DNA of 46,734 bases from Deltaproteobacteria bacterium (GTDB lineage: Bacteria; Myxococcota_A; Polyangia; Haliangiales; Haliangiaceae), in NCBI GenBank assembly GCA_013813765.1, contig JACCRC010000393.1, positions 1 to 46,734 on the forward strand, in the 5' to 3' direction. Position numbers and translations under genes: made by a program. The notes beneath the pieces were generated by a model that saw only the letters and a list, made by a program, of their open reading frames with translations, was not told where the DNA came from and searched no databases. This document shows, piece by piece, positions 24,441-33,499 of the stretch (its first letter is position 1; the number at the start of each line of letters is the position of its first letter).

Positions 24441-25007
24441 TCAAGGACGTGTTCTGATCGCGATCTGCGATGACGTGCTCGCGGCGAGCACGACCCGCGA
24501 CGCCGCGCGCAGTGCCGAGCTGACCTTCGTGTACTGGTCGCTGAGCCTGCGCTCCGGATCGATCTGCGAAGCGGCGAGCGTCAGCGCGCCGAGCTCCTCG
24601 CGATAGCAGCCCCGGCCGCTGAAGCTGGGCTCGACGGCTGCGAGCGCCTGGGCCGCGTTGACGAGACCCATGCGCACGAAGTCGGCGTGCGCGCGGGGAT
24701 TGTCGACGGCGCGCTCGAGCGTCGCCCCACTCACATGAACACCGGTGATCTCCGTCCTCCGCGCGGGCGCCACGAGGCGGAGCGACTCCTCGAGCGCACG
24801 CAGCGCCGCGAGCAGACGCGCGTGATCGCGGTGGTGCGGTGCCACATCCAGCTGGTCCACCGCCGCGACGAGCCGGCGGACTTCGTGCGGAGCGACGCGA
24901 GCCCCGACATCGCAGGCCGTCACGACCTGCGATGCGGAGCGGGTTTGCGTCCCACCGCACGCTGCGGCGAGAACAAAGGCAACGCCGGCAGCGAGAGTGT
25001 GCCTCAT
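24441..25007 (-). CDS. Small lipoprotein of unknown function
   Basis: A 188-residue predicted lipoprotein (signal of about 16 residues, lipobox LAAAC) with an all-helical mature part. It has two further cysteines (TACDVGARV near the N-terminus, GRGCYREEL in the middle) that could pair. Not recognised. It follows the membrane-protein gene at 25012 by four bases on the same strand, so the two are probably one operon. Confidence 0.72.
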   Translation of the reverse strand: MRHTLAAGVAFVLAAACGGTQTRSASQVVTACDVGARVAPHEVRRLVAAVDQLDVAPHHRDHARLLAALRALEESLRLVAPARRTEITGVHVSGATLERAVDNPRAHADFVRMGLVNAAQALAAVEPSFSGRGCYREELGALTLAASQIDPERRLSDQYTKVSSALRAASRVVLAASTSSQIAIRTRP

Positions 25008-25011
25008 CTGC

Positions 25012-25905
25012 TTAGCGCTCGTCCGGGGTTACTGCCGCGTACGGCGCAGTGGTGTGCGGGCGTCCGTCGTCACGGCGGTCACTACGGTCACCACGGAAGC
25101 GGTTCCGCAGTGCGAGCATCGCGCCGAGGATCGCCGTGCCGATCGACAGCAGCATCGCGATCGAAAGCGCGAGCAGACCATGACCGGTCGTCTCGGCCGC
25201 CTGCATCGCCTCGCGCTCGTTGCTGGTCGCGAGCGGCATGCGCATCACGAGAGCCGAGGCGCGCGGTCCGAGCTGATTGGCGACGTCGGTCGCGCCGGCC
25301 TTGTCGAGAGCCGTGCGGTCATCGAGCTTGTCGATGAACTTGTCGGCATCGAAGCCGTCATCGGTGTTCGCAGCGCGAGCCGCCGCGATCAGCGCGTTCG
25401 GCGAGATCTCCGCCTTGCCGGCTTCCTTCAGGCGCGTGTTGATCGGCGCGATGGCTTCCTCCGCGTCGCGGAAGAGCTGCGCATCGTCAGCGCCGACATT
25501 GCGGTGGCGCATGTCAGGTCCGCTGGTCGAGTGCGCGGCACCGATGGCAGCAGCCGACGCCATCCACAGCGTCACGACGATGCCAGCGGCGGTGGTCAGA
25601 CCCCACACGACGATGCCGTGCCCGGCGGCAGTGCGCTTGTCGTAGGTGCCGGCCAGTCGCGCGGCGATGAAGCCACCGATGAAGGTCGCGAGCAGCGGCG
25701 CGAGCACGGACCACACGCCCATGCCGATCGCAGCGCCCTTCGCGGATCTCACATCATCTGGATCCAGTGCGGCTAGCCCTGCTCCGACTCCGAGCAGCTG
25801 GAAGACTCCCCACAGTCCGACTGCGACCGCAGTTCCGGCCAGGACTGCACTCCACCGGATCGCGGGTTGACGACGATCGATAATCTCTCGAGTGATCGGC
25901 TGCAT
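25012..25905 (-). CDS. Multi-pass membrane protein of unknown function
   Basis: A 297-residue integral membrane protein. The ATG at 25905 is chosen (short purine-rich AGAAGAT before it); the long upstream frame is an arginine-rich shadow of the hydrolase gene. Four hydrophobic segments are visible: about 18-45 (WSAVLAGTAVAVGLWGVFQ...), 62-85, 95-120, and one near 245-268 (GLLALSIAMLLSIGTAILGAM). The first, WSAVLAGT...LLGVGAGLAALDP, resembles small membrane proteins found in many proteobacteria whose role is unknown. A soluble charged loop of about 110 residues lies between the third and fourth segment, and a short basic tail follows. Transport motifs were not seen. Confidence 0.75.
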   Translation of the reverse strand: MQPITREIIDRRQPAIRWSAVLAGTAVAVGLWGVFQLLGVGAGLAALDPDDVRSAKGAAIGMGVWSVLAPLLATFIGGFIAARLAGTYDKRTAAGHGIVVWGLTTAAGIVVTLWMASAAAIGAAHSTSGPDMRHRNVGADDAQLFRDAEEAIAPINTRLKEAGKAEISPNALIAAARAANTDDGFDADKFIDKLDDRTALDKAGATDVANQLGPRASALVMRMPLATSNEREAMQAAETTGHGLLALSIAMLLSIGTAILGAMLALRNRFRGDRSDRRDDGRPHTTAPYAAVTPDER

Positions 25906-26012
25906 ATCTTCTGGCGTACCGCGCGAGCTTCCAGCAGCACGACAGGTCACGGTGAGAGAACCCCGTGCGCCGAGAATCGCGCGCCGACGCGCTCCCAAGG
26001 ATTCGCAGTGGT

Positions 26013-27044
26013 TCAACCAGCGAGGACGCGCAGCACGCGAACCATCGTCACGAGCTCGCGAACGGCGTCGGACAGCTTCGGGCGCTGCGCGCCGGTGTGA
26101 CCGTAGAGGCCGGTCACGTGGACTCGCACGTCGGCGTTGACGAGCTGCTTTGCGAGCGCATGCGAGTGCTCGTACGGGATCACGTCGTCGTCGACACCGT
26201 GCACGAGCTCGACGCGGTTCGTGATGCGAGGGAGGTACGGCATCGGATCGAGCGCGCTGCTGTCGAAGCGGGTCAGCGCGGAGAGCGCGAGCTCCGTCGC
26301 GCCGGGCGCGACGCCGATGCCGATGTCGTAGAGCGCCTGGACGTGCGCGGGCACGGCGATCGCAGCAGCAGCGGCGGTGAATCGCTCGCGCGCCTTCATC
26401 TCGGGCCGGCCCCACGTCGCATGGATGTACGCGTTCCACGCGCTGACCACCGCGTCGGGATCCGCGCAGGGCGGCTCGAGGTGCGGCAGCAGATTGATCA
26501 GCACGACAGGCTGGTTCAACGGATCGCGCGGAGCCGCGCGGCCGGAGGACAAGGTCCCGGTGAGGCAGAACTGCAGCGTCTCGTCGAAGTCGGCATAGCC
26601 GCCGAAGATCACGAGGTGGTCGATCGCGGACCCGTGCTTCGCGGCGAGCGCGAACGCGAGGAGCGAGCCGAACGAGATCGAGAACACGATCGGCTTCTGC
26701 GTGGACCACCGCGGCAGCGCACGGAACACGGTCTCGAAGTCAGCGATCGCGCGCGCGTTCGGCGTCAGCGCGAGGTAGCTCGGGATGAACGGCGCGATCA
26801 CGAGCTGACCGCCGGCGGCGAGGATGCGACAGAACCGATCCATCCGCGGGTCGTCGGGCCCGGCGTAGTGGAGGCCGGGCGCGATCAAGTACGTGCGCCG
26901 CGGCGTGCCGCGCGGGCGGTAGATGCGGACCCGGATCTGGTCCACCGAAGCGTCTTCGGTCGGGACGTTCGGGGCCGCGCGCGGGTCGGCCCACGGGCCC
27001 AGCCAGCGGGCGAGCCGGCTGATCGACAGGGCTCCGCCCAGCAT
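26013..27044 (-). CDS. Alpha/beta hydrolase-fold protein
   Basis: A 343-residue cytoplasmic protein with an alpha/beta-hydrolase layout: RRTYLIAPGLHYAG (strand 3 and HG-like oxyanion region), IVFSISFGSLLAF (nucleophile elbow), ELVHGVDDDVIPYEHS (acid Asp) and GLYGHTGAQ (catalytic His). The elbow reads S-I-S-F-G rather than the canonical G-x-S-x-G, its first Gly being Ser. That is tolerated in some families, so activity is likely but the substrate (ester, lipid) is unknown. The ATG at 27044 is chosen because an upstream ATG would run over the start of the divergent dehydrogenase gene. Confidence 0.8.
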   Translation of the reverse strand: MLGGALSISRLARWLGPWADPRAAPNVPTEDASVDQIRVRIYRPRGTPRRTYLIAPGLHYAGPDDPRMDRFCRILAAGGQLVIAPFIPSYLALTPNARAIADFETVFRALPRWSTQKPIVFSISFGSLLAFALAAKHGSAIDHLVIFGGYADFDETLQFCLTGTLSSGRAAPRDPLNQPVVLINLLPHLEPPCADPDAVVSAWNAYIHATWGRPEMKARERFTAAAAAIAVPAHVQALYDIGIGVAPGATELALSALTRFDSSALDPMPYLPRITNRVELVHGVDDDVIPYEHSHALAKQLVNADVRVHVTGLYGHTGAQRPKLSDAVRELVTMVRVLRVLAG

Positions 27045-27124
27045 CGGGGCGCATTCAATCACAGCTGACGCGGCGCGGCGCAAGATCGCGCATTCATTGA
27101 ATGTGTCTAGCCCCGAGCATTTGG

Positions 27125-27130
27125 TAGGGT
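27125..27130 (+). promoter_or_regulatory. -10-like element before the glutamate dehydrogenase gene
   Basis: TAGGGT, the same hexamer as at 1646, eleven bases before the ATG at 27142, in the 97-base gap to the divergent hydrolase. A leader of only a few bases is predicted. Confidence 0.3.
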
Positions 27131-27141
27131 GCGCGGCAATC

Positions 27142-30100
27142 ATGCAAGCTGAGGTCGTCAGGCAGGTCCTGTCGCTGGCCCATCAGTCGGTCAAGGAGTC
27201 GCACCGCGATCGACTGGAGTCGTATATCCGCGCGTACTGCCGGGCGATTCCCCCCGAGGTCCTGAGCGAGGTCGAGCCGCACGTGCTGCTCGCGTTCGTG
27301 ATGGAGCGTTTCGCGTTCCTCGAGGAGGACTTCGGCAGGACGGTCAAGGTCACGATCCACGACCCCGAGACCCAGCTTCTCGCCGAGGAGCACCCGACCA
27401 CGGTGATCGAGACCCGGCTGCCGGATTGCTCGTTCGTCATCCGGACGATCAAGTCGTTCCTGCGTCAGATGGGGCTCCAGCTGCAGTTCGTGCTGCACCC
27501 GATCCACGGCGTGATCGCAGACCACGGTCAGATCACGGGCATCGACACGAGCCGCGGCACGAAGTACTCGCAGGTCTACCTGCAGGTGAGCCAGATCGCG
27601 CCGGAGAAGCGCGAGACGCTCGCGAAGGATCTCGAGCAGCGGCTCGAGCGCACGCTCCAGGTGAACCTCGACCGGTTCCAGATGCTGCAGCGGCTCGACG
27701 AGGTGCGCACCGGGCTGTGCGCGCTCTCGGGCCGCGACCCATCCACGCCGAGCGCCCGCGAGTCGCAGACGCTTCCGATCATCTCGCGCACGAGCACGTC
27801 GGAGATCGCGAAGTTCGATTCGCGCGAGCTCGAGGCCCACGAAGCGATCGAGCTCATCGACTGGCTGAAGGACGACAACTTCATCCTCCTCGGCTACGCG
27901 TGGTTCCCGTACGCGAGAGGCAGCAACGGCAACGGGACCCGCCACGCCGAGCGCGGCCTCGGCCTGTTCGCCGCCGAGCGACAGCATCTCGAGGAGGTGG
28001 TCGGCGAGATCGTCGCCACGCGTAAGCAGCGCGACGAGGTGTACTCGTATTACCGGACCGACTTCATCACCGTCGTGCGATCGGTCGCACAGGTCCGCTA
28101 CTTCGGCGTCGCCGAGCGCGGCCCGGATGGGAAGGCGATCGGCGAGCACGTGTTCATCGGCCAGCAGTCGACGAAGGCGCTCAAGCAGGCGAACCGCCGC
28201 GTGCCGATCGTCGGCAAGCGCATCAAGGAAGTGCTGCGCGGCCTCGAGGATCAGCCCGGCAGCTACGCGTACACGAAGAGCGTCGCGATCCTGGACTCGC
28301 TGCCCGTCGAGGACCTCTTCTACTGGAACATCGACGAGATCCGGAACGTCGCCGAGCAGTTCCGCCTCGCGGAGTCGCGCGATCAGACCAAGGTCTTCGT
28401 GTGGCGCCGCCCGGGCGGCCGCCGCATCACGGTCGTCTGCATCGTGCCGCGCATGCGGTTCTCCGAGGCGCTCCGCGAGGAGGTCAGCCAGGAGATCCGC
28501 AAGTATCTCTGCGTGCCCGCGCTCCGCGAGTACCGCCAGGAGACCGACGACGAGTCACCGATCCGCCTGCACTTCACCGTCGGCAAGTACCGTCCCAACG
28601 TCACCGACGCGGATCTCGAGACGCTGTCCGAAGATCTCGAGCACCTGCTCGAAGGTTGGGACGACCACCTGCGCGCGCTGATCTTCAAGCGCTACCGCGG
28701 TCGCAACGAGAGTGGTGCGCAGTCGCGCTCCGCGATCTACCTCGCGACCACCGCGAGCGCGCAGGAGATCTGGACGCGCTACGGCAGCCGGTTCCCCGAG
28801 TCGTACAAGGGCACGCAGGATCCCGACATCGCACTGCTCGACATCGGGCTGATGGAGAAGCTCGACGACACCGAAGGCCTGCGCGTCGCGCTCGTCAGCG
28901 TCGGGCCGCTCGGTAAGAAGCACACCTCGCTGCGCATCGTGTCGCGCAAGGAGCTGTTGCTGAACGACGTCGTCCCGTCACTGCATCGCATGGCGCTGCG
29001 CACCACGAGCCGCCTCGCCGAGCGTCTCGAGCCGGGTCAGGGTCCCGACGTCTACGTCACCACGTTCGAGGTCTCCGGCGCCGATGGCCGCAAGATCGAG
29101 GACGAGACCACGCTCGACCGCCTCGGCATCATCATGCAGCGCGTGCTCGTCGGCCAGCTGCTCGACGATCGCCTGCTCGGCCTCGGCTACCTCGCCGCCC
29201 TCGACTGGAAGCAGATCGATCTGCTGATCACCTACCGCAACTACTTCGTGCAGGTGTTCCACGGCTTCGGCACGCAGACCACCGACGACGCGCTACTCAA
29301 GCACCCGCAGTGCGCCGCGCTGCTCGTCGAGTACTTCGAGACGAAGTTCGCGACGAGCCGCGAGGAGACCGCGCAGGAGCGCGCCGACAAGCTCTTGCCC
29401 GTGCTCGGCTACAAGTACGAGGAGCTGCTGCAGAAGGTCACGGTGATCCAGGAGGACCTGATCCTCCGGTACCTCATGGACCTGATGGAGGCCACGCGCC
29501 GCACGAACTACTACCGCTCCGGCCGAGGCGACACGGTCTCGATCAAGATCGAGAGCGCGCTCGTCGAGCACATGCCCCGCCCCTGCCCGCTCTACGAGAT
29601 CTATGTCCACGCGCCGGGCGTCGAGGGCATCCACCTGCGCGGCGGCAAGGTCGCGCGCGGTGGTCTGCGCCACTCCGATCGCGCCGATGACTTCCGGACC
29701 GAGGTGCTCGGCCTGCAGCGCACGCAGGCGCTGAAGAACGTGATCATCGTGCCGCAGGGCGCGAAGGGCGGCTTCGTCACGCGCAAGGCCCAGCCAACGC
29801 GGGAAGAGGCGCGCGCGCAGTACGAGGTGTTCATCGCCGGTCTGCTCGACGTCACCGACAACTACGTCGGCACCAAGATCGTTCCGCCACCCGGCGTGGT
29901 CCGATACGACGAGGATGATCCCTACCTCGTCGTCGCCGCCGACAAGGGCACCGCGCATCTCTCGGACACCGCGAACGGCATCTCGCTTCGCTACAAGTTC
30001 TGGATGGACGACGCGTTCGCCTCCGGAGGCAGCGCCGGCTACGACCACAAGGTGATGGGCATCACGTCACGTGGTGGCTGGACCAACGTCGAGCGCCACT

Positions 30101-31992
30101 TCCGCGAGATGGGCATCGACATCCGCAAGACGTCGATCCGTGTCGCCGGCGTCGGCGACATGGCGGGCGACGTGTTCGGCAACGGCATGCTGCTGAACGA
30201 TCAGATGAAGCTGGTCGCGGCGTTCAACCACAAGCACGTGTTCATCGACCCCACGCCCGACGCGGCGACGTCGTACGCGGAGCGCAAGCGCTTGTTCACC
30301 GCGCCCGGCACGCAGTGGAGCGACTACAACCCGAAGCTGATCAGCAAGGGTGGCGGCGTGTACGAGCGCGCGGCGAAGGAGATCAAGCTCGCCCCGGAAG
30401 CGCGGGCGCTGCTCGGCCTCGACGCGAAGATCGTCACCGGCCCCGACATCGTGCGCGCGATCCTCGCGCTCGACGTCGACCTCATGTGGTTCGGTGGCAT
30501 CGGCACGTACGTCAAGGCCTCGATCGAGACGCACGGCGAGGTCGGCGACAAGGTCAATGACAACGTCCGCATCAACGCGACGGACCTGAAGGCGAAGGTG
30601 ATCGGCGAGGGCGCGAACCTCGCGATCACGCAGCGCGCCCGCACCGAGTACGGTCTCCACGGCGGCCGTCACAACACCGATGCGATCGACAACTCCGCCG
30701 GCGTCGACTGCAGCGATCACGAGGTCAACCTCAAGATCCTGCTCTCGCCGCTGATGACGTCGGGGTCGTTGCCCCGCGAGGCACGCGACACGTTCCTGCG
30801 CGAGCTCGAGCCCGATGTCGGCGCGGCGTGCGTGCTCGACAACTACCTGCAGAGCGCGCTGCTCTCGATGGAGTCGATGCGCACGAAGAAGAGCGGCGAG
30901 GTGTTCCTCGACGTCCTGAGCTACCTCGAGAAGCACGGCCTCTCGCGGATCGCCGAGCACATCCCCTCCGATGACGAGCTCAAGAGCTGGGTGCGGACCG
31001 GTAAGGGGCTGCCCCGCAACTTGCTCGCGGTGCTCGTCGCGCACACGAAGAACGATCTGTACGGGCGCGTCCTCGCGTCGCGGATGCCCGATCTCCCGCT
31101 GTTCGAACCGTACCTGTCGGCGTACTTCCCGCCGAAGGCAGCGGAGCGCTACCCGAAGGAGGTCGCGCACCACCTGCTGAAGCGCGAGATCATCGCGACC
31201 GTCGTCACGAACGCGGTCATCAACCAGGCGGGCTGCACGCTGCTCATCCCGCTGTGCAAGGAGACGTCGGCGACGCTCGACGAGCTCGTCGTGCGGTACT
31301 TCATGATCGACGAGCTGCTCGGCGGCCGCGCGTTCCGCGCCGCGGTTCACGCGCTCGACTACCACATCAACGCGGCGGATCAGTACGCCGCGCTGATGGC
31401 GTTCGAGGAGGTTCACCGCAGCCTGCTCCGCTGGTGGAGCTGGAACGAGTCGACCTGGAAGCTCACGCCCGACGACGTCGTGAAGACGAAGGCCCAGTTC
31501 GATGCGGCGGCCGAGGCGCTCGTCACCGCGCTCGGCCCCGAGCAGAAGGCCGCGTACGACGTACGCGTCCACGAGCTGGTCGGCAAGGGCTTCGGCCTCG
31601 ACGTCGCGAACGTGCTCGCTCGCGCACCACACGTGCGCGAGGCGTTCGCGTTGCTCGCGGCGGTGCGCGACATCAAGGCGAAGCTCGACAGCGCCGCACC
31701 GGCGTTCCACCGGGTGGGTCGCGAGCTCCACGTCGATTCGTTCGACGAGCTGCTCGCCGCGCAGATCCCCACGAATCAGTGGGAGCGCCGCTTCGTGGCA
31801 TCGCTCGAGAAAGAAGCCTCCGCTGTTCGCCAGCGCGGCGTCGCGAAGATCTCGACGTCGCCCGAGTACCTCGAGAAGAACCGCGAGCGGATCGATCGGA
31901 TCGGCGACGCACTGCAGATGGTGCGCCAGCTCGGCGCCCATGCGCTCGTGCCCTTGTTCCTGATCCTCGAGGACTATCGAGCGCTCTCGTGA
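27142..31992 (+). CDS. gdhB: NAD-specific glutamate dehydrogenase, large (180-kDa) class
   Basis: A 1616-residue enzyme, matching the usual length of the large NAD-dependent glutamate dehydrogenases that deaminate glutamate to 2-oxoglutarate. The long N-terminal half (about 1-700) carries the ACT-like regulatory region of this class (for example DFITVVRSVAQVRYFG and YWNIDEIRNVAEQFRL). The catalytic part includes GGKVARGGLRHSDRADDFRTE, the active-site stretch VPQGAKGGFV (Lys near residue 872), AADKGTAHLSDTAN, and VGDMAGDVFGNGMLL of the nucleotide-binding domain. The symbol follows usage in Pseudomonas and Streptomyces. The ATG at 27142 fits homologues; the frame is open for 73 more codons upstream but those overlap the divergent gene. 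The stop overlaps the next start as GTGA. Confidence 0.95.
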   Translation: MQAEVVRQVLSLAHQSVKESHRDRLESYIRAYCRAIPPEVLSEVEPHVLLAFVMERFAFLEEDFGRTVKVTIHDPETQLLAEEHPTTVIETRLPDCSFVIRTIKSFLRQMGLQLQFVLHPIHGVIADHGQITGIDTSRGTKYSQVYLQVSQIAPEKRETLAKDLEQRLERTLQVNLDRFQMLQRLDEVRTGLCALSGRDPSTPSARESQTLPIISRTSTSEIAKFDSRELEAHEAIELIDWLKDDNFILLGYAWFPYARGSNGNGTRHAERGLGLFAAERQHLEEVVGEIVATRKQRDEVYSYYRTDFITVVRSVAQVRYFGVAERGPDGKAIGEHVFIGQQSTKALKQANRRVPIVGKRIKEVLRGLEDQPGSYAYTKSVAILDSLPVEDLFYWNIDEIRNVAEQFRLAESRDQTKVFVWRRPGGRRITVVCIVPRMRFSEALREEVSQEIRKYLCVPALREYRQETDDESPIRLHFTVGKYRPNVTDADLETLSEDLEHLLEGWDDHLRALIFKRYRGRNESGAQSRSAIYLATTASAQEIWTRYGSRFPESYKGTQDPDIALLDIGLMEKLDDTEGLRVALVSVGPLGKKHTSLRIVSRKELLLNDVVPSLHRMALRTTSRLAERLEPGQGPDVYVTTFEVSGADGRKIEDETTLDRLGIIMQRVLVGQLLDDRLLGLGYLAALDWKQIDLLITYRNYFVQVFHGFGTQTTDDALLKHPQCAALLVEYFETKFATSREETAQERADKLLPVLGYKYEELLQKVTVIQEDLILRYLMDLMEATRRTNYYRSGRGDTVSIKIESALVEHMPRPCPLYEIYVHAPGVEGIHLRGGKVARGGLRHSDRADDFRTEVLGLQRTQALKNVIIVPQGAKGGFVTRKAQPTREEARAQYEVFIAGLLDVTDNYVGTKIVPPPGVVRYDEDDPYLVVAADKGTAHLSDTANGISLRYKFWMDDAFASGGSAGYDHKVMGITSRGGWTNVERHFREMGIDIRKTSIRVAGVGDMAGDVFGNGMLLNDQMKLVAAFNHKHVFIDPTPDAATSYAERKRLFTAPGTQWSDYNPKLISKGGGVYERAAKEIKLAPEARALLGLDAKIVTGPDIVRAILALDVDLMWFGGIGTYVKASIETHGEVGDKVNDNVRINATDLKAKVIGEGANLAITQRARTEYGLHGGRHNTDAIDNSAGVDCSDHEVNLKILLSPLMTSGSLPREARDTFLRELEPDVGAACVLDNYLQSALLSMESMRTKKSGEVFLDVLSYLEKHGLSRIAEHIPSDDELKSWVRTGKGLPRNLLAVLVAHTKNDLYGRVLASRMPDLPLFEPYLSAYFPPKAAERYPKEVAHHLLKREIIATVVTNAVINQAGCTLLIPLCKETSATLDELVVRYFMIDELLGGRAFRAAVHALDYHINAADQYAALMAFEEVHRSLLRWWSWNESTWKLTPDDVVKTKAQFDAAAEALVTALGPEQKAAYDVRVHELVGKGFGLDVANVLARAPHVREAFALLAAVRDIKAKLDSAAPAFHRVGRELHVDSFDELLAAQIPTNQWERRFVASLEKEASAVRQRGVAKISTSPEYLEKNRERIDRIGDALQMVRQLGAHALVPLFLILEDYRALS

Positions 31993-33296
31993 ATGACCAG
32001 CAGCTCGCCGTGACCGTCGCCGACGGTGGCCGGCTGCGCGCGCTCGTCCTCGAGCTGTGGCAGCGCACGCGGATGGACTGGGGCTTCGTCACCGATCGCC
32101 TCTCGACCACGTTTCGCAAGGAGACCTGGATCGGCTCGCACGAGCGCCGGTTCGTCGGCGAGACCCTCTACGGTCTCGTCCGTCACCTTCGCCGCGTCGA
32201 TGCAGCGCTCGCGCGCGGCAGAAAGACGACGAAGCCGCCGAAGGATCTCGAGCGACTGCTCGCGCTGCTCGTGCTCGAGAAGCTGATCGAGCCCGCGCGC
32301 GCCGCGAAGATCGAGCGCGACCTCGACTGGAATGCGGTCGCCAGCATCGACGAGGCGATCGCCGCGGAGCGCAACCCCACCACGCGGCTCGCGCTGACCG
32401 CATCGCTGCCGGACTGGCTCGCCACGCGGCTCGTCGCGGACTGGGGCGATCAGGCCGAAGCCCTCGCGCGTGCGCTGAACCATCGCGCGCCGATGACCGT
32501 ACGCGCGAATCTCCTCGTCGGTGATCGCGCCGCACTCGCGGCCGAGCTCGCCGCGGCGAAGCTGCAGACCACGCCCGGCACCTGGTGCGATACAGCGCTG
32601 CACGTCGACTCGCGAACAAATCTGTTCGGGCTCGACGCGTTCAAGCGCGGCGCGCTCGAGGCGCAGGACGAAGGAAGCCAGCTGCTCGCCGACCTGTCGC
32701 TCGAGGGCGCGCCCGACAAGCCGCTCGTGGTCGATCTATGCGCGGGCGCGGGTGGCAAGACACTCGCGATCGCCGCGCGCCTCGCGAATCGCGGCCGCAT
32801 CCTCGCGAGCGACATCGACGAGAGGAAGCTCGACGAGCTCCGCCGCCGCGCCCGCCGCGCGACGGTGTCCAACGCGCAAGCGATCCACCTCGCCGAGGGC
32901 CGCTGGCCACCCACGCTCGACGCGATCCGAGGCAAGGCCGATGTCGTGTTCGTCGATGCGCCGTGCTCGGGTCTCGGCGCGCTGCGCAGAAACCCGGAGG
33001 CGCGCTGGCGGCTGCGCGAAGCTGACCTCGCGATGTTCGCGGCGAGGCAGACCGAGATCCTCGACAACGCGTTCCACCTGCTCGCGCCCGGCGGCCGGAT
33101 CGTCTACGCGACGTGCACGCTCCTCCGCGTCGAGAACCAGGACGTGATCGCCGCGGTGCTCGAGAAGCGACCCGAGCTCACCACGGTCCCGCCGTCGAAT
33201 CCAAAGCTCGCGGCTGGCGACTCGTTCACCGTCGCGCCCCACACGCACGGGACCGATGGTTTCTTCGCACACACGCTCGTGCGTCAGACGCCGTAG
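31989..33296 (+). CDS. RsmB-type rRNA/tRNA cytosine-C5 methyltransferase
   Basis: A 435-residue SAM-dependent RNA m5C methyltransferase of the NOL1/NOP2/Sun (RsmB) family. The N-terminal ~140 residues are the NusB-like RNA-binding helical domain. Catalytic motifs: CAGAGGKT (SAM motif I, about 249-256), ILASDIDERKL, DAPCSGLG with the release Cys C326, and ATCTLLRVEN with the nucleophile Cys C376, both catalytic cysteines therefore present. The GTG at 31989 overlaps the stop of the glutamate dehydrogenase gene (GTGA), so translation is probably coupled although the functions are unrelated. 16S rRNA C967 is the expected target by family, but a related position cannot be excluded. Confidence 0.92.
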   Translation: MNDQQLAVTVADGGRLRALVLELWQRTRMDWGFVTDRLSTTFRKETWIGSHERRFVGETLYGLVRHLRRVDAALARGRKTTKPPKDLERLLALLVLEKLIEPARAAKIERDLDWNAVASIDEAIAAERNPTTRLALTASLPDWLATRLVADWGDQAEALARALNHRAPMTVRANLLVGDRAALAAELAAAKLQTTPGTWCDTALHVDSRTNLFGLDAFKRGALEAQDEGSQLLADLSLEGAPDKPLVVDLCAGAGGKTLAIAARLANRGRILASDIDERKLDELRRRARRATVSNAQAIHLAEGRWPPTLDAIRGKADVVFVDAPCSGLGALRRNPEARWRLREADLAMFAARQTEILDNAFHLLAPGGRIVYATCTLLRVENQDVIAAVLEKRPELTTVPPSNPKLAAGDSFTVAPHTHGTDGFFAHTLVRQTP

Positions 33297-33441
33297 TCCC
33301 CTGGCGCGCCGCGACCCCACCGAGAGGCCAACCACACGCTCATTAGAAGGGCGCTCATTGCCCTGTAGTTGGGCACCTGTCATGCAGTACCCGGGGTATG
33401 GAACCGATTTCGGGTGATCCAATCGGTACATCGGCGTCGCA

Positions 33442-33464
33442 GCGCGTTGCGGTTGGCAACGCGC
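33442..33464. repeat. Perfect 9-base inverted repeat in the gap after the methyltransferase
   Basis: GCGCGTTGC-GGTTG-GCAACGCGC is a perfect 9+9 palindrome with a 5-base centre, in the 203-base gap, about 36 bases before the start chosen at 33500. A partial copy, GGGCAACG, follows at once. With no U-run it is a better candidate for an operator than for a terminator. Confidence 0.5.
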
Positions 33465-33483
33465 GGGGCAACGTGGACCATGC

Positions 33484-33489
33484 TAACGT
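33484..33489 (+). promoter_or_regulatory. -10 element before the double-GNAT gene
   Basis: TAACGT, ten bases before the ATG at 33500. It gives a leader of about three bases and helps to choose this start over the in-frame ATG at 33398. Confidence 0.35.
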
Positions 33490-33499
33490 CGCGAAGCGC

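Noticed and set aside
26923..27141. N-terminal extension of glutamate dehydrogenase
   Set aside because: It overlaps the start of the divergent hydrolase; the family starts near the ATG at 27142.
30067..31941. 624-codon minus-strand frame inside gdhB
   Set aside because: Shadow of the glutamate dehydrogenase gene; composition is not protein-like.
33398..33499. N-terminal extension of the double-GNAT protein
   Set aside because: It would translate the perfect palindrome and the TAACGT box; residues are not conserved-looking.
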